Source: Paramacrobiotus metropolitanus (lineage: Eukaryota; Tardigrada; Eutardigrada; Parachela; Macrobiotidae). From it: a DNA stretch of 64,000 bases. The stretch is from contig NW_026570269.1 in NCBI RefSeq assembly GCF_019649055.1, forward strand, positions 62,001-126,000, written 5' to 3'. Both the position numbers and the translations under genes were made by a program. How positions within the stretch are numbered: position 1 is the first letter of the stretch; every line of letters starts with the position of its first letter. Under the pieces are notes generated by a model, which saw nothing but the letters and a program-made list of their open reading frames with translations, had not been told where the DNA came from and did not search any database. Of the stretch, positions 12,227 to 35,863 are shown one piece after another.

Positions 12227-13581
12227 CTGCGTAATATTCCGCTGTTTGGGTATCTTAAAGACTGCTATTCGATCCAGAAAGTTTCTCACGTGCATCGGAA
12301 TTTTCTTCTGGCCCTGACAGCACTTTTGGGATCGTTCGTTCCTCGCGAAGGAGTGAGCAGTTAAAAGAATTATGTATATATATTTAATACGATTTATTAC
12401 TGTCATCTGTAAGCATGTGGCAAAATTGAATTTGTTTGAAGATGCAGTGCCGATGTTTGTTTGTTTGAAGCTGGAGTGAAATGTTTGGAATTCTTGCATG
12501 AGTATAAACTTAATGCTGAAATCGTTGAAGCCAAAGAATGAGAAATCACTGCGTTATTTATTGTCACTTGTAGCCTTATACATACGGTACTTTAAAAAGA
12601 AATGAATGCGTACTTGTGTATATTATAGTACAGTATAGCTACGCTTATGTACAAGTCTTGTGCTCTAACTGTAAACTCTAATAAATAATAGGTATATCGT
12701 GATATGGACGGTACTTACCGGTATGTCCATACAGCCCATACTTACAGTACCGGTACGTATGTCCAGACAGACATCCGGTATGCTGCATCAATTGATCATC
12801 CAACAAAATGCGTTGAATGATCAATTTAGGACCAACTGGAAAAATATCCCTTTTTACATAATCCTCTGCGGATCAAGAAGCCAAGCTAATAAAAATGTGG
12901 TCGTAATAATTATTTATCGTTAGAAAAGTTACCAAAGGTATACAACTATAAGGAAAAACGCCCGTGCATACACGGGCGTCCAAGCTGTCTTTACTACAGG
13001 TTGGCTTACATTTTGCTTCCGGTTCCGGTTCCAATACTACAGTTCCTTGCCTTTTGGTAATGGAAACCACAATCATCACCTCATCTCGAACACTTTGGAT
13101 AAGTGCATACCATACAGAGATTTTCCAAGTATGCGCTTAAATAATATTTCCCTAACAGCTATAGTGTAAATACAGTACCGTACTTTCATAACCACTGGAA
13201 CGAAAGTGGCTTTATGCGCATCCACTAACTTTTCTGTATTGTAGTACGACCGTGCAGCTATGCCAGTGCACGCACTGTCGTTCATGTTTTAATACGATTG
13301 CGCGAGTATGTACGAAAGAACCGTAGTAAAGAGGCTAATGGTAAGGACCAGTGGATCTCCGCTATCAGATCCTGATCTGGATGCACATTTTGGGAAGGAC
13401 TTTTCTTTCGTGTCTGTAGTTGCCACGTACAACAACTGTTATTCTCCAGTTTAACAACTTAAAATTGTACTTTACGGTGTTTTATCGCCGTTTGAACTCC
13501 TAAGAGCTCTTCTGGAACATCTCTTGGATATTGTCTCTATGGGATGAATTAAGGTGATCGCTGTCCTGAAGCTGTTTACGG
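12227..13581. other. Spacer upstream of Mi-2
   Basis: No gene recognised. It should contain the 5' untranslated region and promoter of Mi-2, but I could not identify a core promoter motif with confidence. Confidence 0.45.
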
Positions 13582-24279
<10,698 letters not shown>

Positions 24280-24679
24280 TGGACTTTCTGAATATTATTA
24301 ATTTTTAATTCGTTTTTATCTTATTGATACACTCTATACCCGTCAGTTCTGTTGGCACGCGCTGTATTGCGTCGTATTATACGCATCTCACTACACCGGA
24401 TCGCGATCCGATGTTGCACTGTAAGGAGCAGTGTTCTGCTTCTTCCTTTTTTGCTGTTACGAAAGCGTTCTTTTGCTTATCACGTGGTGGAGTCTTCTTT
24501 TGTTGGCAGCGCTCCGGTTTACCAGTGCATGTTCACTCCTAGTTATGGGGAATGCTGCGAGGCTGTCCCTGAATTTTTATTGTTACTTTTAATGTATTTT
24601 ATGATTAGTGGATCGATAGCTGGTGTGAATAACGTTCTCTCTGTTTCATGTGGCATGCGAGCGATACTTGTTCAGTTGC

Positions 24680-24685
24680 AATAAA
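24680..24685 (+). terminator. Poly(A) signal AATAAA, candidate Mi-2 3' end
   Basis: A canonical AATAAA about 400 bp after the Mi-2 stop codon, followed by GT-rich sequence (TTGGTGTTACTTATGG). No closer canonical signal was seen. Confidence 0.5.
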
Positions 24686-25056
24686 GTGCGCTAAGATTGG
24701 TGTTACTTATGGTTAGTATGTGCATTTACATACCGGCATTATTTGTGTGGGGGATTACTTCCGGCAATACCGGGATCCAGATCATTAGCCCGTTTCAGAT
24801 GCTGAGCGATGCGCTGACGAGCACGCATTATTGATTAACTGCAATTTGCTTGATACCAGATGCCAATGCCATAATGTTAAGCCGAAAATGAAATTCCTGC
24901 GCAAATAATTTACACAATTTTATCTCGCACAGCGATCTCTAGCAGCCTTAAAAAGGGCAGCGATCTCCAACCTTACAGTTACCCCGTTACTTGTTTTACC
25001 CTCTTTCTGTGCATGTTGTTCCGTAATCCAGATTTCAATATTTCAAGCCTTGGAAA

Positions 25057-26196
25057 ATGTTTGGAGGCAGTGTCACACAGGTCCTAATAGACAGCGACAG
25101 GTACAACTACAATTACTCCTGTTATGATTCTCCCAGTCCCAGACCCAAACGAGCGACCAAGACTCAGCGCGTACCCGTTGCCAGTCGTCCAGCTAAGGAA
25201 TGCAACAAACTGCCACAACTGAAGAACAGTTCGGGTTATAAAGAACTGCGACACGTTGCCACCGCGCTCATTGGCATAAAATTCCTCATCGTGCCCTTGA
25301 CCGTTACCAGTACGTACTGCAGATTCAAGAAAACTATTCGTCTTTTTGAACGTTGCGATCGTCTAATTACGAATACAGAACATCATTAAAGCATTCCAAT
25401 GAACTGAAAAATTAATCCACAGGATAAGTGAAATTACATAATACGATATACAGTAATTACGGAGTCTATTAATTTCGTTATTGCTTACAATATAGGTGAC
25501 CGCTTTCAGTTTTAAGTAGTTCACTCTATTACTTAAATTATGTTCATTGCCGGTTACAGATTTTTCTTATTATTTCTCTGTAATTGTGTTACTTACTGTA
25601 TGCATACTTGCATAGCGACCGTCCTACTTCCGTATGAAGAACTTTCTGCCCTTCACGTCTGCAACTATATCACTGCGTTTTTTCTACTCGTTGTGATCAC
25701 GAAAATGTGGGGCATTACCGGTATGCGAACGGAGAATCAAAAGGTCATCGCCCGCCATCTCCGCTGTCTGACCATTCTAACGTTCTTCACACTCCTCCTA
25801 ATCACCGCGATAACAATGCAACTGCGCAGCGATACCAACGGTGTCTTCAGTCAGGTCACCGGGGATCTGCAGCGCGTACAGTCGTCGGCATTAATTCTAC
25901 CGGAGGGCTACGCCGTGGCTGTGCAATGGCTGGGTAGCGGACTGACCGGCTGTTATGCCAATGTGTATCTGCTACTGCTCTTCAGTTTAATTCTGACCAC
26001 TACGCTGTGGATCAACACTCTCACTAGTCTACCGGCTGGAGCGGAAATGAAAAACGAACGCACTGAGGACCGATCAGCGACGACCCCGACTGCAGCTCGC
26101 GATGCTGCCGGCACACCTGGCCAAGGGCGCGTGGTCAAAACCATTAGATGCTGGCCATTCTGTTTTGAAATCGTGGTTAGGGAGTACTTCGAATAA
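25057..26196 (+). CDS. Small multi-helix membrane protein, family member 3
   Basis: Two exons, 25057-25309 and 25616-26196, join in phase 1 to give 277 residues. The acceptor is the CATAG before 25616; this choice restores the frame and lines up TVLLPYEELSALHV with the paralog segment TIYFLPYWTFAMLHV at 8 kb. The N-terminus is polar, with a Tyr/Pro-rich stretch and basic residues. Helix 1 (VATALIGIKFLIVPLTV) ends at the intron; then ITAFFLLVVI, LTILTFFTLLLITAI and ANVYLLLLFSLILTTTLWI follow, and then a charged tail. Function unknown. Conserved intron position and topology tie it to the genes at 7998-9120 and 11204-12226; its separation from them by Mi-2 suggests an old local expansion. Confidence 0.75.
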
Positions 26197-29100
26197 CCAC
26201 GATTGCGACGTAAAAACTTCGTTTTAATTATCGGGTTGTATCGATGAAATTGTTGTTCAGGTAGTCATATCCTTTTGGCATATCACTGTAACCTCGTACA
26301 CATCGAAACAGTTGTCTCAGCGCAGAGGTGGGCATGACCTTTCTTGGTATTGCAAGACTCCGGGGTCTGTTTTGATTTTGAGATGCCATTGTAAACAAGA
26401 GATACCTAACGCATGTGATGTTTTCGTAAAAATCTTGTAAATACATATATTGAAATTGTGGTGCTTTGTTAGACTACTGATGTGATAAATTCTACTTGTA
26501 TTAAACAGAAAACCATTTACTCTGCATTTGCACTACAAAGATATGTACTCGTAAGATATTCGACATCCGAGAAAGCCTAAAGACTGGTACGATTACAGCA
26601 CCGCGATAATTGAAGTCACTAATTCCAATTTTACCGTAAAGATCGATGTCTCTCGCCGGCCGCCGTAAGCGAATCAATTACTATGGTTCATATGAATGTT
26701 AGCACAAGTGTTAAGGATACGCTTATGCCCTTACGAAAATATGTAAGCCAGAGTTCCAATGTTTACAGCGACGGTGCTCCCGGATCGAAGATGCGCGTGA
26801 TTTCATAATTTCATTAGGTGCCACAGGTAAGCAAGTACGACCAAGAAGTAAACAGCGGTATGTCAGCAGCCAGACTAGCGGATCAGCTTGTTCTATGTGC
26901 TCGTACAACAGGATGCAGCTGTGCGCTTTGCTTTGCGGATCGTCGGCACCGTTGCACGGAAAGACTGCCGGGAATGCAATATTCAAAGATTTCCAGGACG
27001 TAAGAAAAAATCTCTCGAGAGGGTAGTTTTTGCGGAATGTGGGATGGGTTTAAATGATTAAATTTCATGCATCATGCAGTGATCAACAGCGACATTACCG
27101 GGTTCTGATCAATTTTTCATGTCGTGCTTGCAGTTGCTGGTATTTTAATAACAGATGACTCGACCGTTGTATAGAAGTTATACATACATAGAATTAACAC
27201 AGTTATGCAGAAAATTAAGTACTGTAATCAAAGAAACCGAGGTAAACGAGGTACACTGTACTCGTTCGCAGACAGCTTCACTTGCCATTGTGTAATACAA
27301 TACCTGTGTTGCTTTCAACATCACACACGGTCGTTGTTAAATTTGTCATTAATTTTGCGAAATCAACGTTATTAATGCTGCAAAATATGCAAACATATGG
27401 ACTGTTCTTCTTAAACCAAAAGGGTTTCAGTAAATACTACAAAGATAACTGCAGACAGATAGACAGCCACTTGTAGATAACTAAAACGTACAGATATTCT
27501 ATGACGAGCAAAGCGTATAATAAGGGGGGATCCATAAATTACGTACGCAGCGAACCAGGGAGGGAGGGGTCCAAAAAGTGTGACAAGCTGTGACGGCCTT
27601 GACGAACCCAGGGGGGAGGGGGTGGTCAGCTCCATGTATTACGATTGAGCGAACCAGGGGGGAGGGGTCAAGCAAACGTGACGGACCGCTACGAAGGGGG
27701 AGGGAGGGGTGAAAAAATTGTGGTTTTCTGCGTACGTAATTTATGGATGCCCCCTAACTGAATTACGTATGTATTCATACTTAACATACTTTAATAATTA
27801 ATTTATCTTCTAAAGTAGATTTGATGTAAGCAGCGTGCGCGATATTTGTTCAGTTTTAATTGCAGTATGTGTAATACAAAACGCCTGCGTGCTTGCTAAC
27901 CTGAGTGCCGGTAGTAAGTACTAAGCAACAATTTTTTTATCCAGGGTCAAACAACCAGTTCGGACATAAGAACACGCTCATAGGTGTTCTGTACCGGTGT
28001 CTCACAAGAATGACAATTGTAGAGTTCTTGTGTTTCGCTATATAACAATGCGGCAAAACAAGCACTTTATTGTAAATTTCGCTACATTGTACATGAAGTT
28101 CTCTATACATCACCCACAAATCAAGTTCAGCGTCCGGTCGATCGTCGAAAGTTGATTAAAGTGTCTTAATGATGTGGTGAGTAAGTTTACTTCTTGCGTA
28201 ATGGTTTTTCAAAAATTCTTTTGTACGAGTGTCGAGCTGGTGTGCAAATGCTAATGCACGTTAGACCCCATCAACGTCAAAGCGTTTCTGTCCGTTGGAA
28301 GTGCATAATTAATTGTCAAAGTAGAATACTCGATCGGAATTAATGCACTGAATGAAGTCACTTATTGTTAAGTCAGTAGTAAGGACGCTGGTTTTGTAGT
28401 TCAGAAGTATTTTTGGTGTTTTTTTAATACGTACACGGTACATTGCATAATTGCTATAATTTTTTAATAAGAAGTATTCGTATTAGTTAGCAATTCTTGC
28501 TCACATATAAGTATTGCCTTGTGCGAAACTTAACAATTATGGATTTTCATATCTTCGTGGGATTATTGACGTTTGTAATAGGCAAGTGTGTGCGTATATA
28601 GCTGTTCGCAGTAGCCTTTCCCAAAAAATAAGCAAACGTTTTAACTTGCTTGCATACGAATACATAAAGGTAGTGGGGCATATCTACATATATCTATAAT
28701 TATATACGAGTATTATAAAAGTTTATTGGCTTATTCTAAGTATATCTGTACACTACTCTGTTTACGATCAGTGGCAGGCTGATAAAATTCCAGCGGTATT
28801 ACTGTAATATTGTTACGCCTATTACGTGTCATCCTTTTCAGCCAGAGCAATGCAGTAGTTGCAGTTTTTTATGAATAATTGGAGTTGCAGTTAATCATAT
28901 GCAGTGCTTCATTACCAATAATAAACTTGTCAAATGATATTTATATTGTACGAGTACAACCGCCAACTGAAACTTTCCAGTTCTAATTGTAAATAGCCCT
29001 GTTTTTAACCGTTTTAGTAAGTAGTTACTCTAAGTGTAAATACGTGTTAACCGTTGCTGCACATGCATTCCTCTTGAATGAGTAACGTGCATGACTTTAG

Positions 29101-30679
29101 AATTCCAAAGGGCAATCATTCCTAACTGAAATAAAATTGATTCTCTTTTTTGTGTGCTAATACCATGGAATTGTATGCAAGTAGAAAATATGCAGATAGT
29201 TTTAGGAGTACAACCATGCCGCGTCTCTCGAAGAGTACAGAATGGGTTCTTTCTGTACTTCCTTAGCGCGGCTTTGGTGCGACACAAGTATGCAGGGTTG
29301 GCTGAAAAATGCACTTAGTCCTACTCGGCCTTGTAAGTAACACTTGGTGAAATTTAAACTTATCGGCAATAATCCTGTATCGGTGTTAACGTTACCTTTG
29401 CCGCAGTGGTTCATCAAATGGATGAAGTAAAGTATCTCTCTGATGATCTGATCATGGATTTCTTATCTTTCTTACTGAGTACGTAACTACTACAACCACA
29501 TACTGTACTTAACACAATTTTGTAGCAGTTTTTTTGCTGCGCTAGTGCATGGTCCGGCGACTCCGATTCATCCGTAACCACAATCTGCAGTCGGCTGTTC
29601 ATGGTGGCGGGTTGGCAAGGTCGGCAGCGTTGCTGACCGGAAGCTGACTACCATGTACACGTGTAACAACGGTTGGGATGCACGAGCAACCTAATGTACT
29701 ACGGTTATGCAACGCCAGTAGCAACGGTAGCGCAGCGTAACGCGGCCAGCGTAAGAGACCATCGTAAGAGATTACTGTATTGGCAAATACAGCTAATAAA
29801 AACTACTAACGCTCTTACTGGGGGCAAAGTTATAAGCCAATTTCTATCGCTACAATAATAATGTTTTTCGTAGTGCAGTGAAACGTAGTTGCAGTATTAC
29901 TGTTCGGTCTACTGTAAAAATACAACATTACTGGGCGGTCACATCATGGTCAGCAGACTGAAGTTATAAGTATCAGTTGGTCTGAGTTGGTTTTTTGGTT
30001 GCAAGAAGTGAGATTTAATAATAATTTCGAAAAGTATAGAAATAGTTAATCTGTTCACATGGCACATGCTAGGTATATGTAATCATCTTTTAGTTCTGCG
30101 CCAACGTTCTCATGATCAGTCTTTTTTGTTGAAATGAAACAGTTTATCACAACAAAATGTTCCTTCGCAATTAATACGCCGGGTTACAATGTTTTGTTAC
30201 CAAAATTGCACCTGTTGTCAGTAATATCAGAAGCATTCAACCGATGCAAGTGAAATTAATTATGCAGGTTATTAGGGGAATTAAGTTTAAGTATTAAGAA
30301 TTAATAAGTATGATATCTTACGGTTCCCAACTTCCCATATTATAACAACAACGGTAACAGTGCATGCGTTTTTGTTTGCTAAATGTTCGAAATTCTAGTC
30401 ATAGGCCCATATACGTTTTATATATTTTGTTTGTGGACGTGGGCATTACGGTATTACCATAGGATGACGAACAGTCGAACAGAGCGGCTATCATCAAATG
30501 GTCAGCTGCGAATCCCGAATCCGATAAAAAATTACAAGAGCTATGAGTGCCGAATTACAACTTACAGTATCATTATCAACATGCATGTTAATAATGATGT
30601 ATGCATGTTGATATGAATCATACCGATGATACAATTATTAATTTCATCATTATCATTGATTGCTTTCTGTAATTACCGC
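26197..30679. other. Long gene-poor spacer
   Basis: About 4.5 kb with no supportable gene; one MITE at 27523-27755 is listed separately. It may contain undetected 5' exons of the gene ending at 31193. Confidence 0.45.
27523..27755. mobile_element. 233-bp MITE with 28-bp inverted ends
   Basis: The ends are inverted copies beginning AGGGGG(G/C)ATCCATAAATTACG, 28 bp with one mismatch. The interior has four G-rich direct repeats of the type CGAACCAGGGGGGAGGGG. No open frame of note. A target duplication is not obvious (TA at most). End sequence of this type is common in short DNA transposons of invertebrates; the superfamily is not assigned. Confidence 0.8.
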
Positions 30680-31193
30680 AGGTACATGTTTTTCTCAATT
30701 AATCTTCCCATGGTTTTACCCGGTGCAATTCGCTTACTGGGCGCTGGGCGGTCCAGGCATCGGCGCCCCGATCCCCCAGGACAATATCATGGGAGCTAAT
30801 GCCGATATTGGTCTCATCCGCGACAACGCTCCCCCAAAGTCACCAGGGCCCGCCACAGCAGCACCGGCCCCCGCCGCGGGTGCCACTCCGGCGCCCGATG
30901 CTGCATCCGATACGAAACCCCCCATGGGCATCGTGGCAACACTGCCACCCGATGCCAAGAATGCCGCAGTCGCCAGCGCTAGCGCTGCCGGTGAGTCTAA
31001 GACTGCTCGCGAGATCAAACTGAAAGGTCAACCGGCGAAAATGGACCTCAAAGAGGGTATCGTCATGGCTGCTAAACACCATGGACGGAATGATACCGTC
31101 CCGGTTAACATTAAGCTGAAGACCATCCTTCAGCAGTCTCTGGAACAATTCGTCAAAACATCAGATCGAAAGACTACTAAAAAGTCGACCTAA
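30680..31193 (+). CDS. 3'-terminal exon of an unrecognised membrane protein
   Basis: An open frame follows an acceptor (TTACCGCAG) at about 30679 and runs to a TAA at 31191-31193. It encodes an aromatic hydrophobic segment (QLIFPWFYPVQFAYWAL), then a Gly/Pro/Ala-rich linker (residues about 30-110 of the exon) and a lysine-rich C-terminus ending DRKTTKKST. Codon composition and GC are clearly higher than in the flanking spacer, which supports coding. I found no upstream exon and recognise no family. Its architecture, helix then low-complexity tail, could be the end of another multi-helix protein. Confidence 0.5.
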
Positions 31194-31900
31194 AAGACAT
31201 GAGAATTTTCCGGTTCCTAATCTTTCGCAACAAGCCGAAGCCTTCCTTAGATTCTACATGTAGCGCGAAGTTCCGTTCAGCGACGAATGTGGTTCTCTGT
31301 GCAGCCATACAACCACTTTCCATATTTTGTACCAATCTCTGATAATACTATGTTTTTAGCATTACAAAAAATAATTCGTGGAAACTGCTACATAATCTGC
31401 TGCTGTTACATATATGTACATAATCCATATATAGTAATGTTATGTTTATATATAGTAATAGTCAGCGAAACGTTCCCTTCGGCCTTTAAACACATGGCCT
31501 TTAATACCTTTTAAACACATATAACAGACAATCAATATTTTTGCGCATCATGGAAATAAACACCGACAATAACACTGAAATAGGGAACCTTATATACGCG
31601 TAACATTTCCAATGAGTACACCGCATAAATAGAGTCAAGTCTAATTGGACGACTACGCAAAAATGTATACAACAGACCAGGAGAATAGGGATGCTTGTAA
31701 AATGGATGATCTATACTCGGAGACACCATAACACAGTCAAAAGAAGCACGTACAAGCCGCCGCGAGCTCACCCACTTGCCGAGCTCGCCAAACTTAAAAA
31801 ACCCAAAAACTAACCAGCTGCGCGTGCACTGCCACATCAACAAATCAAAAGACAATTCCACACCGATAATAACGAACACACCAACCACCGTCCAACGATC
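31194..31900. other. Convergent intergenic region
   Basis: Holds the 3' regions of the plus-strand gene ending at 31193 and the minus-strand ATPase beta gene ending at 31901. Nothing else recognised. Confidence 0.45.
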
Positions 31901-34900
31901 CTATCGATCGACCATCAGCTCAAAATTCACCTGTCCCAACTTATCTGTCCGGCTGTGCTCGATGTTCTTGGCCCAGGCTTTGCATTCCACATTGATCACC
32001 ACACCCTGCTGCGGATTGAGGAACTCCACCATGGCCACGGGAGTTAGATAGTTGGGCCGGTTCTCATATGGGAAGAAGTTAGGCGAAAAGGATTCGGGAT
32101 GGATGCGGATGGGACCAATGTTCTCCTTGTCCACGGAATCTTGTCCGCTGCACGTGTAGTACAGTTGATCGGGTTTTAAGGTGATTTTCTGCTTTTCCAC
32201 GTATCTTTGCAGATCCTCCGGATAGTTCTTGTTAGCGATATCCGTCGCGTTGTACGGCTCAGGCACCCAACCGAAAATCTACAACAAACCCACAGCTTAT
32301 TTCTACGTGTACTGTATGTCAGTAGTGTGCTATAATAATTGATCGCTTTTACGTTTTTGTCGCTATCTTGGTGGATATGTACTTAGTTTTCCTTGTTGAG
32401 ATTGTTTCTTAGTTTAGCCAGTTATCGGCTCCCTGAATCCGTTCAGAGATAATTTAAAACAGTACAATAAAGTCATCTTTTAAAAGAAAGCTGCCGCTGA
32501 ATTCAAAAAAGCTTTCGCGATTAAAAGGTTGCTGAAAGGTAAAATTTCGTTAATTTAAGAAAACCATGCCCAGTGCATATGACAACATTTTAGCAGTTTT
32601 TGTGTCATATAGTTAGGGTTCACTCAATAGTACGACCAAGTGCTAAATGATGTAAAAGAACAAAAATTTTCAATGAACCACCTTATTCAGCTTGAGGAGA
32701 ACACAAGGCTGTCCGTGCTTGTAGCCGTAATTATTTTCTTTCGTGCAGGGGCCCAGTTTTTCCAAGGGGTACCTACAGACAACCTTCGTCTTCTCATCCG
32801 GACGTCTGTTGGTGCAGTCAATGTTGCTGCCATCCGAATGCGTCGCAGAATTAGCGTCATATGCTGAAAAAGATCATGCTCTTTGAATAAACACATACTT
32901 ATTCGCCCGCTATTCAATTTTTAATTCAGTAATTTTAGCGATTACTATTCGAGGTAAATAGTCTACCGCTCACAAAACTGAACACTGCAATGTTTCTCAT
33001 TTTACATTAATTATAACAATATGGATGCGGTGTAAAGAAGGTACCACTTCTTTTGGATAATGTTCACCTAAACGGGAGAAAATACAGTGTACATTAGTAT
33101 GGGAGAACTTACCTAACAGATACTCGTTTAGACTGTCTATGTATTTCTGAGTCGTTTCCGTCGGTTGTCCACTGGTTGTCTTTACCCAAATCAGTGAGCT
33201 TCCCGTATCGGGTGGGGTCGGTCGGAAACCCATACCTGGAAACAATAGACAAATGACAATACATCACCAGTCCACCAGAGTCGTACGAAATCTGTTTTCT
33301 GTATATACCAGCACGCCACTTTACGGTTCTGGTTGGTGAAAAACGCTGGTAACAACATTTATACGCAAAACTTTATTTTATCCGTCTGCATCTGGACCCT
33401 CATTGTACTTCTAAAAACCACAATGTGAACATTGTGTTGTGCAATTTCATTTCCTTATGCCCATGGCAAGAACAATCCCTAAAATTCTTTGATTCCTATT
33501 GGTGCGTGCAACTACTAGGGTACCAAACTAGGTGCGGGGAATATTTGTAAAATTAAATAAGTCAATATATGTTACGTTTGGCAGTGCCATACAATACGTT
33601 CGAGCTTAAATTCAATCACAATCACATAAAATCTGTCAAATGATGTGAAATATTACGCCAACCTTATTTTTTATAGCTTAAAAGTCAGGTCATAATTATA
33701 TATCTGCCCAAATAAAGACTATAAAGGGCCGCAATAACCGAAACACATGTATCCATTCTTTCAAAAAGGAAATTCAGCGGAAAATGTTTTGACCAGAAGC
33801 TTATCTATTATGTTTTCTAAAAGGGCGCCATAAGTGATTAAATCGCAAAAAAACTAAATCAACGGTCTCTCACAAGCTCAGTCAAAATAATGTTGCAACG
33901 TCTTCTGGCTGACAGTGGCAGTTTTTTAAACAGCGATACTGTCCAGTAACCCGCAGAGCACTTTATTGCAACAGACCGAAAAATCAATGAAAACCTGCGC
34001 ATGTCACGATATGGATTTGGCGTGCAAACCCAGCGTGCCATCTAATGCGCTAACATATCACTCTGTGCAATTTTCCAATAACCTTCATTTATCGCGGGCC
34101 AATAAAAATGCGTGTAATAAATGAATGATAGGGAAACTGTGAGCACTGGGTACATTCAGTAAAAATTTTTCAGTGCCGGAGAGACAGAAAGTACCACAGG
34201 CCTTCAGGCACAAATTACATCAAGAAACATTTGGCAAATTTTTCTGTGAAAAACAAATAAAATAGCTACGTCACTTCCATTTATTTATATGGTACGATAC
34301 GCAGGCATACAGGACGATGTTCAAAATCTCTCAATTCTTTGAAGAGCTAACACATATGATATGCCTGATGGTGAAGTACTGTAATTGTCTGTAACCACTA
34401 AAAGCACCAACGAATAGCAATTTAAAGGCAACCTAATAACCAAGATGCAGAAGCAAAACAACACAACGAAAAATCGTTAGAATTCATAAGTTTATAAATA
34501 ATTCCGAGCCGAATGAAAGTGTGAGCTATCAAAATTCACACATAAAAGACATCTCGGTTAACTGCTAAGTACGTGCGTACTTAAGCTGGCGATAATGTCC
34601 TAAGCCATTCAAATAACGCAGACATTTAAATGTAGCTAACGAGGTGATGCAATGTTTTTTAATGTCATAAACAACAGCTATTTTCCGCTTGATTTCCAGT
34701 AAATGACCGAGGCAAACGCAAGTGTTCAATGGAAAGCACAAACAAACAAATTAAACAGAAGACATTTTAAAACACGATTTATTATCTTCAAGAGCAGAAG
34801 GACAGTGTAGAAACTTCCGGTCAAGTAAAGCACGAGTCGCACTGACAACCTTGGAATTTCAGAGTATGAAATTTCAAAATGTACCAATTGGCATGAAATA

Positions 34901-35863
34901 AGCTCAAAATTGCCATTATCCTTGGCATAATTTACTACCATAACGCTATTCGTATTTCAAGCAATCTTAAAATGTTTCTGGCTACTCTAACCTCACAAAA
35001 TACGCAACAGTGAGAGACAGCAGGAAGTGCACTCGTGTTCTGTAAAACAATTTCGAAACAAAAAAATTTCCCCCTGGAGCATTAATTTTCAAAAATTTTT
35101 GAACAATCAAATTTAGTGGAACATAAATGCCACACAGCTGAAAACAGAATAGTAAATTTCACTTTGACGTTGTGCAATCGAAAGTTCGAAACAAAATTTT
35201 TTACCCTACTATCCACGTTAATTTCAAATAACCAACCATTTGAGGAAGGAAACATCTCTGAGTCTTGTGAACTGAATCTATTTGTTCTCAATAAGTAAAA
35301 TGATTTAGTAAAAATGGCACGTTTGAGAATTTTACCAGTGGAATACGAATGACACAAAATCCGAGCATGCAAAATGCAAACAAGGTCGACAAAGCCGAGT
35401 CAAGTGCCAAGATCAACGAAATCATAAGCATCACAAGTACTTCCATCCGAACAACTTCCTGATCATCTCAAGGTTTACAAGGAAAAAATTTGACAAAAAA
35501 CTTAATTTTAAATACTTAACTTTTAAATACTTAACATTAAATTATTTAATTTTAAATACATAACAAGAAGCACTATAACGTACCGGGTTTGTTGCCAATA
35601 ATGCCTTGCTCTTTCACCCATTTGGGCTGTGTGGTATCCAGTGTCTGGAGAAAGAGCACGAGCAGCACTGCAAAGAATGCAGCCAAAACTCCGTAAAAAA
35701 TCAGATAAAAGACGGTAATCTGTAGCCAGCTCTTTCCGGTCCGTCCCAGGACCTTTCCCGTTGATTTATCATAGAGGAAATTAAGGAAATCGCGCATTTT
35801 ACTCGGCGCCTGCTTGGGCTGTCCGCCGACGAAAGTGACATGCTCCGTGGTCTTGGAAGCCAT
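31901..35863 (-). CDS. Na+/K+-transporting ATPase subunit beta
   Basis: This is the single-pass type II glycoprotein that matures and stabilises the sodium pump alpha subunit at the plasma membrane. Four exons are read: 35584-35863, 33113-33235, 32682-32863 and 31901-32278, giving 320 residues, the usual family length. The start is the ATG at 35861-35863. The N-terminal cytosolic part has FLYDKSTGKVLGRTGKSW, then the membrane helix (FYLIFYGVLAAFFAVLLVLF) and the family signature FLQTLD. The ectodomain has PGMGFRPTPPDT (exon 2), paired cysteines in VVCRYPLEKLGPC and YGYKHGQPCVLLKLNK (exon 3), an N-glycosylation site in PYNATD and the last disulfide region VINVECKAWAKNI (exon 4). Intron 1 is 2.3 kb. 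All junctions are GT-AG and in frame. This gene shows no frame break. Confidence 0.93.
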